Source of the DNA: Actinomadura flavalba DSM 45200
GTDB lineage: Bacteria > Actinomycetota > Actinomycetes > Streptosporangiales > Streptosporangiaceae
NCBI RefSeq assembly: GCF_000374305.1
Contig: NZ_KB894094.1
Location: forward strand, 665,077 to 729,076
DNA: 64,000 nucleotides
Direction of reading: 5' to 3'
Within the stretch, counting starts at the first letter, position 1. Each line of letters opens with the position of its first letter. The notes beneath the pieces are model-generated. The model saw only the letters and a list, made by a program, of their open reading frames with translations, was not told the DNA's origin and did no database searches. Positions 17,262 to 28,797 of the stretch are shown in pieces. Both the position numbers and the translations under genes were made by a program.

Positions 17262-17383
17262 TCGTTCTGGACGACGTCATCGCAGGGCTGATGAGACGCG
17301 AGCCGACCGCCAACGTGCGGCCCTGCGTCGCCACGCTCGCTGTGGCCCACCTGGCCCGCCGCGCGCGCTCGGGGCGGGGGTGA
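17258..17383 (+). pseudogene. Shortened PIN-domain (FitB/VapC-like) toxin remnant
   Basis: A GTG at 17258 overlaps the antitoxin stop as GTGA, the usual arrangement for FitB/VapC toxins, and begins VIVLDDVIAGLMRREPTANV. This resembles the canonical MIVLDTNVISELMRREP start, but the T-N pair next to the first catalytic aspartate is missing. The frame ends after 41 residues, against the usual 130-140, and the remaining acidic residues of the PIN site are absent. I read it as a decayed toxin with an internal deletion. A tiny functional peptide is less likely. Confidence 0.7.
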
Positions 17384-17388
17384 GCGTT

Positions 17389-17394
17389 TAGGTT
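17389..17394 (+). promoter_or_regulatory. Putative -10 (TAGGTT) for a leaderless transcript
   Basis: TAGGTT fits TAnnnT and ends exactly 6 nt before the ATG at 17401, placing the transcription start at or next to the start codon. The G run between them is too close to the ATG to act as a Shine-Dalgarno. Confidence 0.45.
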
Positions 17395-17400
17395 GGGGGT

Positions 17401-18159
17401 ATGGCGTTGGCGTTTGAGCGGTATTGCGGGGAGATCGTGCTTCAGGCGGGGCTGCTCGCCGCGGTGCTGGACGGGGCGGATGGGCGGACGCCCGTTCCGA
17501 CGTGTCCCGGATGGACGCTGCGCACGGTGGTGCGGCATGTAGGGGTCGCGCATCGGTGGGCGGAGACGATCGTGCGGACCGGGGCGAGCGAGCCCCCGCC
17601 GACGGTGCGCCACGACGCGCCCGACGACCTGGCCGGACACGCGGCTTGGCTGCTCGACGGGGCCGGGCGGCTGGCCGAGACGTTGCGGAACGCCGGGCCC
17701 GACCGGCCCGTCTGGACGTGGGCGGGCCCCGGTGCGTCAGCGTACTGGGCCCGCCGCATGACGTTCGAGACCGTCGTGCACCGCGCGGACGCCTTCCTCG
17801 CGAACGGCGCCGACTTCACCGTCGACGCCGCCGTCGCCGCGGACGGCATCGACGAGCTCTTCGACTTCCTCACGCTGCCGTTCGTGCTGGGCGACCCCCG
17901 CAAGAAGGAACTCCTCGGCCCCGGGCGCACCGTCCACCTGCACGCCACCGACACTGAGGCCGAATGGCTCCTCGACCTCACCGGCAAGACGATCACCTGG
18001 CGCCCCGACCACGCCAAGGCCGCCGTCGCCGTCCGCGCACCCGTCACCGACCTCTTCCTGACCACGTACCGCCGCCTCCCCGCCGACAACGAAGCCGTAC
18101 AAGTCCTCGGCGACGCCGCCTTCTACCACTTCTGGTACGACCGCCTCACCTTCGGCTGA
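17401..18159 (+). CDS. Maleylpyruvate isomerase family mycothiol-dependent enzyme
   Basis: A 252-residue DinB-like four-helix protein. Its N-terminal MDMPI-type domain shows VPTCPGWTLRTVVRHVGVAHRW, whose TCPGWT and H-x-(3)-H pattern bind a divalent metal for thiol-dependent chemistry. A second region, WARRMTFETVVHRADA, supplies the third metal-ligand histidine, and the C-terminal part matches the accessory domain of these enzymes. Members use mycothiol in isomerisation, conjugation or detoxification; the substrate cannot be told here. No Shine-Dalgarno is present at proper spacing. It converges on the MFS gene across a repeat array. Confidence 0.88.
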   Translation: MALAFERYCGEIVLQAGLLAAVLDGADGRTPVPTCPGWTLRTVVRHVGVAHRWAETIVRTGASEPPPTVRHDAPDDLAGHAAWLLDGAGRLAETLRNAGPDRPVWTWAGPGASAYWARRMTFETVVHRADAFLANGADFTVDAAVAADGIDELFDFLTLPFVLGDPRKKELLGPGRTVHLHATDTEAEWLLDLTGKTITWRPDHAKAAVAVRAPVTDLFLTTYRRLPADNEAVQVLGDAAFYHFWYDRLTFG

Positions 18160-18194
18160 CCCCGGCGAACCCACCCGGCACCCACCACGACGAA

Positions 18195-18645
18195 CGGTCG
18201 GTCAGCGTGCTGCGTTCGGCGGGCAGGCACTCCGCGCGGCGCGCAGATAGGCCCGCGCCGGAAGCGCTACCCACGCTCGGACGGCGGTCAGTCAGCGTCC
18301 GCGTCCGCAGGACGGCACGCCGCAGCGCACGGACAGGCCCGCGTCGGAGGCGCTGCTCCACGCCCGGCCGTCTCGACCTGCGGTCGGTCGGCGTGCTCCT
18401 TCGGAAGGCAACGCTCCGCGCAGCGCACGAGCAGGCCCGCGCCGGGCGCGCCCTACCCACGCGGTCGGCTCGGACGGCGGTCGGTCAACGTCTGCGTCTG
18501 CGTCGCAGGACAGCGCTCGCGCTGCGCACGAACAGGCCCGCCTCGCGAGCGCTGTTCCGCGCCCGGTCGTCTCGGCCTGCGGTCGGTCGGCGTGCCCCCT
18601 TCGTAGGGCAGCGCTCCGCGCTGGGCGCGAGGGTCTGTGTCGGGA
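18195..18645. repeat. Five-unit tandem repeat, 90-102 bp units
   Basis: Units begin at 18195, 18285, 18381, 18478 and 18580, each with CGGTC[GA]GTC followed by [GA][GA]CGT. They share internal blocks such as GGCA-CGCTCCGCGC and ACAGGCCCGC. Units 1 and 3 share the ending GCTCGGACGG, while units 2 and 4 share CGTCTCG-CCTG, so the array may be two and a half copies of a ~195-bp double unit. The last unit runs into the MFS gene stop region. It fills the whole gap between two convergent genes. I see no gene here; long open frames across it are by-products of G+C content. Confidence 0.9.
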
Positions 18646-18648
18646 GGG

Positions 18649-19887
18649 TTACTTCGCGTTTGGGCGGGGTGGGCGGCGGTCGGTCAGCCAGAGGGTGAAG
18701 GTTGCGGCGGCGAGGGTGGCGCCGATCAGGGTGATGCCCGGCCAGCCCCAGCGGGGCCAGAGGGCGGCGGTGAGGGCGGAGCCTGCGGCGCCGCCGACGA
18801 AGAACGACGTCATGAACGCCGAGTTCAGGCGGTTGCGGATGTCGGGGTTGAGGGCGTAGATGACGTTCTGGTTGGCGTTGAGGAGCACCGACTGCGCGAC
18901 GTTCAGCGCCACCGCGCCGACGATGAGCCAGGCCAGCGAGCGGGAGCCGAGCAGCAGCGGGAGCCAGGCGACGGTGAGACCGGCGGCGGCGAGGCCGGTG
19001 AGGCGCTGGACGTGGCCGCGGTCGGCGAGGCGTCCCGCGTAGGGGGTGGCGACGGCGCCCGCGATGCCGATGAGGCCGAGCAGGCCGATCGCGGCCTCGC
19101 CCCAGCCGTACCGCCCGGCGAGCAGGAACGTCACGGCCGTCCAGAACATGTTGAACGACCCGAGCCCGAGGGCGCCCATCGCGGCGCGGCGGCGCAGGAC
19201 GGGTTCGGTCCGCAGCAGCGACGCCGTCGAGCGCAGCAGCGCCGGGTACGACAGCGCGACGGGCGTGTACAGCGTCGGCAGCCGCCGCCACAGCAGCAGC
19301 GCCACGAGTGCCATCAGCAGCGCGTTCACCCAGTAGACGGTCCGCCACCCGCCGAGTTCGGCGAGCCCGCCGGACGCGGTGCGGGCCAGCAGCGAGCCGA
19401 CGAGCAGCCCGCTCATGACGGTCCCGATCACGCGCCCGCGCTCGGCGGGTGCGGCGAGCGTCACCGCGAACGGGACGATGACCTGCGCGGCCACCGACGT
19501 CAGCGCCGTCAGCGCGGTGCCGACGAACAGCATGAGCGGATTGACGGCAGCCGCCGACACCATGAGGAACACGGCGGTCGCGCCGAAGAGCCCGACGGCC
19601 AGGCCGCGCCGCTCCCGCAGGTCACCGAGCGGGACGAGCAGCAGCAGCCCGAGCGCGTAGCCGACCTGCGCGGCGGTGACGATGAGGACGGCCATCGCGG
19701 GGCCGAGGTTCAGTTCGTGCCGGAACAGGTCGAGGAGGGGCTGCGCGAAGTAGTTGCCCGCCACGGACAGTCCCGTCGCGACCGACATCAGCAGGAGGAG
19801 GCCGCGTGTGAGCCCCCGCGCGGGAGCCGGTACGTCCCGGACCGTCGTGTTCGTCATGGTGCCCAGCTTGGTGCCGGACTGATCCAT
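18649..19887 (-). CDS. MFS transporter (DHA1-like exporter)
   Basis: A 412-residue major facilitator with about twelve hydrophobic segments. It begins after a short polar leader with LLLLMSVATGLSVAGNYFAQPLL, a pattern seen in a drug/arabinose-type MFS subgroup, and has the loop 2-3 motif PLGDLRERRGLAVG and the equivalent AGRLADRGH in the second half. It is divergently transcribed from a LysR regulator 42-51 bp away, so its expression is probably controlled by that regulator. The substrate is unknown. An ATG at 19857 is an alternative start, giving a protein 10 residues shorter. Confidence 0.9.
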   Translation of the reverse strand: MDQSGTKLGTMTNTTVRDVPAPARGLTRGLLLLMSVATGLSVAGNYFAQPLLDLFRHELNLGPAMAVLIVTAAQVGYALGLLLLVPLGDLRERRGLAVGLFGATAVFLMVSAAAVNPLMLFVGTALTALTSVAAQVIVPFAVTLAAPAERGRVIGTVMSGLLVGSLLARTASGGLAELGGWRTVYWVNALLMALVALLLWRRLPTLYTPVALSYPALLRSTASLLRTEPVLRRRAAMGALGLGSFNMFWTAVTFLLAGRYGWGEAAIGLLGLIGIAGAVATPYAGRLADRGHVQRLTGLAAAGLTVAWLPLLLGSRSLAWLIVGAVALNVAQSVLLNANQNVIYALNPDIRNRLNSAFMTSFFVGGAAGSALTAALWPRWGWPGITLIGATLAAATFTLWLTDRRPPRPNAK

Positions 19888-19912
19888 GAGTCCAACACAT
19901 GTTGTTCATCCC

Positions 19913-19935
19913 ATCCATCGTGAAGCACGATGGAT
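19913..19935. promoter_or_regulatory. Putative LysR operator (T-N11-A palindrome)
   Basis: Perfect 10-bp arms ATCCATCGTG and CACGATGGAT flank a 3-bp spacer. They contain the LysR box T-N11-A (T19918, A19930) as ATC-N9-GAT. The site lies between the divergent MFS and LysR genes and covers the first possible LysR start at 19930, which favours the ATG at 19939 and autoregulation. Confidence 0.65.
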
Positions 19936-19938
19936 CGC

Positions 19939-20814
19939 ATGGACCTCCAGCAGATGCGGTACGTGGTCGCCGTCGCCGAGACGGGCGGCTTCACCCGCGC
20001 CGCCGAGCACCACCAGGTCGTGCAGTCGGCGCTGAGCCACCAGATCGCCAAGCTCGAACGCGAACTCGGCGCCCGGCTGTTCGACCGCACCAGCCGCAGC
20101 GTCCGCCTCACCCCGGCGGGACGCGCGTTCCTGCCCGCTGCCCGGCAGGCCCTGGAGGCGGCCGACCGGGCCCGCGCCGAGGTCGCCGCCGCGACCGGCG
20201 AGGTGCGCGGGCGCCTCGCCGTCGGCGTCATCCCGACCATGGCGGCCGTCGATCTGCCCGACGTCCTGGAGCGTTACCGCGCCCGCCATCCGCAGGTCCG
20301 CGTCACCGTCCGCACCGGCGGCAGCGACCCGATGCTCGTCCAGGTCCGCGAACGCGTCCTGGACGCCGCCTTCCTCGGCCTGGCGCCCGGCGCGAACCCC
20401 GGCGGCGTCCACGGCACGATCCTCGCCCGCGACGAGCACGTGCTGATCACGCCCCCGGGCCATCCGGAGGCCACCGCCGGGCCCCTGACGCTCGCCGACC
20501 TCGCGGACGAGCCGTTCCTGGACTTCCCGGCCGGGACGGCGGGCCGCGTCCAGTCCGACCAGGCGTTCGCGGCGGCGGGCGTCCGCCGCGACGTCGTCAT
20601 GGAGGTCACCAGCGGCACGCTGCTGGCCGACCTGGTCCGGCGCGGCATGGGCGTCGCGCTGCTCCCGTCGGCGTACGCCGCCCACCATCCCGATCTGCCC
20701 GTCCGCCGCGTCTCCGGCGCACCGACGCGCAACGAGCACCTCGTCTGGACGGCGCCGTCACCGTCCCCCGCGACGCTGGCCTTCCTCGCCGTCCTCGGCC
20801 ACGCCCCGGGCTGA
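19939..20814 (+). CDS. LysR-family transcriptional regulator
   Basis: A 291-residue LysR protein from the ATG at 19939 (294 from 19930). The winged-helix DNA-binding domain at residues 1-60 contains FTRAAEHHQVVQSALSHQIAKLE, followed by a linker helix and a periplasmic-binding-like effector domain from about residue 90. MDLQQMRYVVAVAETGGF is typical for members that control an adjacent divergent transporter or detoxification gene. It probably binds the palindrome at 19913-19935 and regulates the MFS exporter. The effector is unknown. Confidence 0.93.
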   Translation: MDLQQMRYVVAVAETGGFTRAAEHHQVVQSALSHQIAKLERELGARLFDRTSRSVRLTPAGRAFLPAARQALEAADRARAEVAAATGEVRGRLAVGVIPTMAAVDLPDVLERYRARHPQVRVTVRTGGSDPMLVQVRERVLDAAFLGLAPGANPGGVHGTILARDEHVLITPPGHPEATAGPLTLADLADEPFLDFPAGTAGRVQSDQAFAAAGVRRDVVMEVTSGTLLADLVRRGMGVALLPSAYAAHHPDLPVRRVSGAPTRNEHLVWTAPSPSPATLAFLAVLGHAPG

Positions 20815-20824
20815 GGACCACGGC

Positions 20825-20849
20825 GCCGCCCCCGGACGGCGGGGGCGGC
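20825..20849. terminator. Bidirectional hairpin terminator
   Basis: Perfect 10-bp arms GCCGCCCCCG and CGGGGGCGGC enclose a 5-nt loop between the convergent LysR and DUF5709 genes. There is no U tract, as is common in high G+C actinobacteria. Confidence 0.7.
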
Positions 20850-20856
20850 ACGGGGG

Positions 20857-21381
20857 TCAGCCGTCCTCGCGGGACTTGCCGTGCGGGAGCTGGTCGTGGT
20901 CGAAGTCGCGTTCGGCGTCGGAGTCGGCCATGGTGAGCGTTTCGCCCGCCGTGGCCTCCTCGACGATGCCGAGATCGGCGGCGTCGTCCTCGTCCTTGAC
21001 GGTCATCGCGGTCTCCTCGGGGCCCGCGTCGGAGCCGTCGTCGAGGTCGAACGCGGCCGGTTCGCCGTCGCGGGCGTCGTCGGCCTCCAACCGGCGGGCC
21101 CGGGGCTCGGCGGCGCCGGTGTACTCGGCGTCCACGTCCAGGGCCGGGTCGGGCTCCTCCTCCCAGAGGAGCTGGTCGAGAGTCTCGCCCTCGCGCTGCT
21201 CGTCGCCGGTGGTGCCGTAGCGCTGCGCCGTCGACCAGTGGTCGGGGACGGTCACGCCCCGGTCGAGCGGGTCCTCGCCGGGCTCGCCGTCCAGCGTCTG
21301 CGCGGGGTCGAGAATCCCGTCGTTGACGTAGTCGCCGCCGGGCGTCTCGGCGTTCTTGCGCTCCATGTCCTCGCGCTTCAT
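20857..21381 (-). CDS. DUF5709 domain protein
   Basis: A 174-residue very acidic, hydrophilic protein. VNDGILDPAQTLDGEPGEDPLDRG followed by DHWSTAQRYGTT and EQREGETLDQLL is characteristic of the actinobacterial DUF5709 family, whose function is unknown. It has no signal peptide or membrane segment and is likely largely disordered. A GGGGAGG Shine-Dalgarno precedes the ATG at 21381. It lies downstream of the SepF paralogue on the same strand with a 99-bp gap, so co-transcription is possible but not certain. Confidence 0.85.
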   Translation of the reverse strand: MKREDMERKNAETPGGDYVNDGILDPAQTLDGEPGEDPLDRGVTVPDHWSTAQRYGTTGDEQREGETLDQLLWEEEPDPALDVDAEYTGAAEPRARRLEADDARDGEPAAFDLDDGSDAGPEETAMTVKDEDDAADLGIVEEATAGETLTMADSDAERDFDHDQLPHGKSREDG

Positions 21382-21480
21382 GCCGCGTGCCTCCCCAAGT
21401 CGTCGCAGACCGCCTCACACGGCCCGGGGCTCACCGCCCCGCACGGGCATTCCTCACCGCACAGGACGGGAGGAAACACG

Positions 21481-21903
21481 TCACGCCTGGTTGAAGAAGC
21501 CCTCGTCGGTGCGGGTGCCCTGGTCGGTGATGAGGTTGGAGTTCGCCGGAAGGATGAGGAAGATGCGGCGCGAGAGGCGCGCGATGTCGCCCTGGCGGCC
21601 GAGGATCAGGCCGGACGCGAAGTCGACGATGCGCTTGGCGTCGGCGTCCTCCATGTCGCACAGGTTGATGATGACGGGAAGGTCCTGGCGGAAATACTCG
21701 CCGACGGTGGCCGCGTCGAGGAACGTCTGCGGGCGCACCATGGCGATCTGCACGCCCTCGGGGCCGGAGATCGCGTCGCCGGGCTCGTCGGGGCCGTCGA
21801 AGGCGTCGCCGGGGTAGCGATCGTCATGGGGGTCCATGACGTCGCCCTCTTCCACGATGCCGAGCCAGGCACCGGCCTTGCGCAGTCCCACACGAGCCTC
21901 CAT
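21481..21903 (-). CDS. sepF: SepF-like cell division protein (paralogue)
   Basis: A 140-residue protein. The C-terminal ~85 residues match the SepF fold: VQIAMVRPQTFLDAATVGEYFRQ, PVIINLCDMEDADAKRIVDFASGL and RRIFLILPAN. SepF polymerises and tethers FtsZ to the membrane. The short N-terminal region is less clearly an amphipathic helix than in the division-cluster copy, and no ftsZ or divIVA is nearby, so this is probably one of the additional SepF homologues found in filamentous actinobacteria. I use the ATG at 21903; 22 further residues could be read upstream but look non-conserved. Confidence 0.85.
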   Translation of the reverse strand: MEARVGLRKAGAWLGIVEEGDVMDPHDDRYPGDAFDGPDEPGDAISGPEGVQIAMVRPQTFLDAATVGEYFRQDLPVIINLCDMEDADAKRIVDFASGLILGRQGDIARLSRRIFLILPANSNLITDQGTRTDEGFFNQA

Positions 21904-22291
21904 CTTTGTGCGCCGCGTGCTCGCCGTCCGTGAGACCGTGCGCAGATGGCTGTGTCCTAGCGATGGCATCTGACCCGGCCGACGGTACGCGATGCCGGGG
22001 CTCCCCGCCCGGCGGCGCGCCGACGCACGTCCGTCCCATCCTGCCGACAGCGCACCCGGTGCGCCAGCCGTATTCGCGGCGGTCGCGGTGATTCAGTGCG
22101 ACATCCGTTACTCCCGTCATGATCAAAGTCAGGATGTCCGAGGAGTCCTTCCCGGGAATTGCGCGATCATGCGGCCGGTTCGCCTGCGGAGACAAAGCCG
22201 GGGCGATCATCGTGGGCTGAGTCGCTTATACGGGTGTCGCGCCACGCGGTAGGACGGGCGGAAGGCCCCGATTCGCGTGGAAGGACGGTTC
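21904..22291. other. Divergent intergenic region (388 bp), promoters only
   Basis: I see no gene in this gap between sepF and the kinase gene. It is somewhat richer in A+T between about 22090 and 22235. TTATAC at about 22226 is a candidate -10 for the kinase, and the sepF promoter must lie at the left end. No palindrome, riboswitch-like fold or repeat was evident by eye. Confidence 0.5.
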
Positions 22292-23947
<1,656 letters not shown>

Positions 23948-23959
<12 letters not shown>

Positions 23960-24754
23960 GACCGGGCGGCAGCCGGCCGGGACGTCGGCCTTGAGGTCGT
24001 ACGGGTCGACGGTGCCGCCGGGCCGCCCGCCGCGCGCGAAGTCGGGGACGAGCCCGCCCGCCGGGACGTCGCAGCGGACGCCCGCCGCCGCGTGCCCGCT
24101 GTCCAGCAGCCACAGCTTCACGGCCGGGCCCTGCCGGTAGATGAGGATGTCGGTGGCGCGGCGGACGACGACGCGCGCCACCGGCCCGTTCCCCGACGGC
24201 GGCCGGACCGCGTAGACGAAGTTGTGCCGCCCCCGCACGCGGACGGCCGGGGCGCCGTGGTGCGCGGCGGCGCGCGACGTGATCGTCCCCTTGACCTTCA
24301 CGGTCGGGTTCGCCTCGCTGGTGGACCCCGGCGCGAACGCGGTGATCCACGCGCGCCGCGACGCGTCGGCGCGCAGCAGCGCGCCCTGCTCGGCTTCGAG
24401 CAGGGCGGCGAGCGCGTCGGGGCGTCCCTCGTAGACGGCGCCGCGGTCGAGGTTCGCGGCGGAGATCATCTTGCGGACGTGCCAGTACGCGAGCGCGACC
24501 TCACGCGCGGTGAACCCCGCCATCGCGCGCGGCTTCGGGGTGACGATGCCGAACTCGCCGTCCCGGTACGCGGCGGCGGGCGAGCCGCGGAACGGGTCGT
24601 CGGCGGTGAGCGGCCCCGGCCGGGCGGCGGCGGGCCGGTCCGCGACGGGCCCCGGCATCGACGCGGGCCGCGCGAGCCACGCCGCGCCGGTCAGCGCGAA
24701 CGCCAGCCCGGCGACGACCGCTCCCCGCGCTCCGCCGCGCAGCACTCCTCGCAC
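23948..24754 (-). CDS. Secreted protein of unknown function
   Basis: A 268-residue protein from a GTG at 24754 behind AGGGAAGG. It begins with an arginine-rich then hydrophobic stretch (VVAGLAFALTGAAWLARP) that looks like a signal peptide or N-terminal anchor. The mature part has GFTAREVALAYWHVRKMI and no enzyme motif I recognise. One cysteine pair near the C-terminus (RCDVPAGG, GCRPVS) could form a disulfide. Homologous hypothetical proteins are common in actinomycetes. Its 3' end overlaps the kinase gene by 12 bp on the opposite strand. Confidence 0.75.
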
Positions 24755-24997
24755 GTCTGCCTTCCCTCCCGCGAACCTGCCCCCAGCACACTAGCGACCC
24801 GTCCGGCGAACAGGCGAGAAAGAGCCCGAACGGCGCACAACTGCATACGGATCACCCGATGCCCGACCTGCAACGTTTGCCCTTTGTCGTTACGTTCCGA
24901 CAGGCGGCAGGTGGAGCGGGCGACCTGCGCGGGCGATGAGTTTCGTGGGTAGGGCTGGTCTGGACGGGTGGTCGTTTCTTGTGAGAGAGGTGTTGGG

Positions 24998-25402
24998 ATG
25001 TCTGTGTTCGCCGGGCCCTTCGTGATCAGTTTGGCGACCGCCGATCGGCGGCGCGCGTACGACTTCTACCGGGACGCGTTCGGGTTCGAGGCGTTCGGGG
25101 AGGCCGCCGACGACGGGGTTCCCGAGCCGTTGCAGTTCCGGCTCGGGGACGGGGCGGTGCTGATGTTCATCCCGACCGGCGGGTTCGGCTGGGTGCTGGG
25201 CGACCGGGCCGCGGCGCCCGCCGGGACGAGCGAGTGCCTGCTGAGCCTGTCCGTCGCGTCCGAGGCCGAGGTCGACGGCGCGGTGGGCCGGGTCGGCGCG
25301 GCGGGCGGGGACGTCCTCGCCGAACCCGTCCGGCAACCGTGGGGGTACACGGCCACCTGCGCCGACCCCGACGGCCACCTCTGGCAGATCGTCACGGACT
25401 GA
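24998..25402 (+). CDS. VOC-family (glyoxalase/bleomycin resistance-like) protein
   Basis: A 134-residue vicinal oxygen chelate protein with two beta-alpha-beta-beta-beta modules. The first is VISLATADRRRAYDFYRDAFGFEAFGE in two halves; the second ends WGYTATCADPDGHLWQIV, with a typical D-P-[DE]-G-[HN] turn. The ATG at 24998 follows GAGAGAGG at good distance. Members bind metals and act in detoxification, ring cleavage or antibiotic binding; nothing here identifies the substrate. It lies 23 bp upstream of the DHFR-like gene and is probably co-transcribed. Confidence 0.85.
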   Translation: MSVFAGPFVISLATADRRRAYDFYRDAFGFEAFGEAADDGVPEPLQFRLGDGAVLMFIPTGGFGWVLGDRAAAPAGTSECLLSLSVASEAEVDGAVGRVGAAGGDVLAEPVRQPWGYTATCADPDGHLWQIVTD

Positions 25403-25425
25403 ACCGGAACAGCGAGGACACGAGC

Positions 25426-26070
25426 ATGACGCAGCTACTGAAGGTGCAGAACTTCTTCGTCTCCAGCGACGGCATCGGCGCCGGAGCCGACCAGACGCTG
25501 GAACGGCCGTTCGGGCACGTCGACCCCGGCCCGATGGTCACGTGGGCGACGGCGACGGCGAGCTGGCCGAACCGCACCGCGCCCGGCGGCAGCCGGGGCC
25601 TGGACGACTACTTCACGCGGGACTTCTCCCACAACATCGGCGCGGAGATCATGGGCCGCAACAAGTTCGGCCCCGAGCGCGGCCCGTGGGAGAACCACGA
25701 GTGGCGGGGGTGGTGGGGTGACGAGCCGCCGTTCCACACCCCGGTCTTCGTGCTGACCCACCACGAACGCCCGTCGTTCACGCTGTCCGACACCACGTTC
25801 CACTTCGTCCGGGGCGACCCGGCCTCGGTCCTCGACCGGGCGCGGGAGGCGGCCCAGGGCAAGGACGTGCGCCTCGGCGGCGGCGTCTCCACGGTCCGCG
25901 CGTTCCTCGACGCCGACCTGGTCGACACCCTGCACGTCGCCGTCTCGCCGATCGAACTCGGCACCGGCCTCAAGCTGTGGGACTCCCCCGACGACCTGCG
26001 CGACCGCTACCACCTGGACGTCGTCCCGAGCCCCAGCGGCGTGACGCACCACATCTTCTGGCGCAAGTAG
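25426..26070 (+). CDS. Dihydrofolate reductase family protein (RibD C-terminal-like)
   Basis: A 214-residue protein of the RibD-C/DHFR fold: KVQNFFVSSDGIGAGAD at the N-terminus, AEIMGRNKFGPERGPW, FVLTHHERPS and a DVRLGGGVSTVRAFLDADLVD nucleotide-binding stretch split over about 145-170. These uncharacterised NADPH-dependent reductases are usually stand-alone in actinomycetes. The start is the ATG at 25426 behind a weak GAGGA. It is co-directional with the VOC gene. Its end lies just before the array of TGAGAC repeats controlling cyp125. Confidence 0.85.
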   Translation: MTQLLKVQNFFVSSDGIGAGADQTLERPFGHVDPGPMVTWATATASWPNRTAPGGSRGLDDYFTRDFSHNIGAEIMGRNKFGPERGPWENHEWRGWWGDEPPFHTPVFVLTHHERPSFTLSDTTFHFVRGDPASVLDRAREAAQGKDVRLGGGVSTVRAFLDADLVDTLHVAVSPIELGTGLKLWDSPDDLRDRYHLDVVPSPSGVTHHIFWRK

Positions 26071-26076
26071 CAACCG

Positions 26077-26116
26077 TGAGACTGCGGGTGAGACATGTGG
26101 TGAGACTCATGTCTCA
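26077..26116. promoter_or_regulatory. nGAGAC operator array upstream of cyp125
   Basis: TGAGAC occurs at 26077, 26089 and 26101, with exact 12-bp spacing. An inverted copy, GTCTCA, stands at 26111-26116, so the last repeat and its inverse form a palindrome with a 4-bp centre. The same arrangement recurs at 28679-28706. The cognate regulator is unknown. Confidence 0.65.
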
Positions 26117-26134
26117 TTTGCCTTGAAGGGAGGG

Positions 26135-26148
26135 TAGAACGCGTTCTA
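26135..26148. promoter_or_regulatory. KstR-type operator upstream of cyp125
   Basis: TAGAACGCGTTCTA is a perfect 14-bp palindrome (16 bp with its flanking G/C) and fits the KstR rule TnnAACnnGTTnnA at every fixed position. It lies 44 nt before the cyp125 start. Confidence 0.8.
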
Positions 26149-26192
26149 CGGTGGCGGGAATCGCCCGTTCGCGAGCGTCAGGAGCAGCGCCG

Positions 26193-28656
<2,464 letters not shown>

Positions 28657-28678
28657 CCCGGCACCCTCGTCTGACCCC

Positions 28679-28706
28679 GGAGACCCTTGACGAGACTGGA
28701 GTCTCA
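28679..28706. promoter_or_regulatory. nGAGAC operator upstream of the second steroid-cluster P450
   Basis: GGAGAC at 28679 and CGAGAC at 28691 are 12 bp apart, and GTCTCA at 28701-28706 is inverted 10 bp after the second. Spacing and orientation equal those at 26089-26116. It lies between fadA5 and the next P450 start at 28798. Confidence 0.65.
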
Positions 28707-28797
28707 TCTTAGAAACGAACCCAAGCAAGCGATCGGTGCAACACCGAGAGCCCGCGTGGCGCGACGCGGTCCCGAAGCCCCCGGCACGAAGGACGAC

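Noticed and set aside
18195..18645. Coding interpretation or CRISPR interpretation of the 18.2-18.6 kb repeats
   Set aside because: No frame keeps a conserved peptide between units, there are no unique spacers, and unit lengths vary from 90 to 102 bp without keeping frame.
28723..28730. KstR2 operator near AAGCAAGC
   Set aside because: Only one half of the AAGCAAGnnCTTGCTT palindrome is present.
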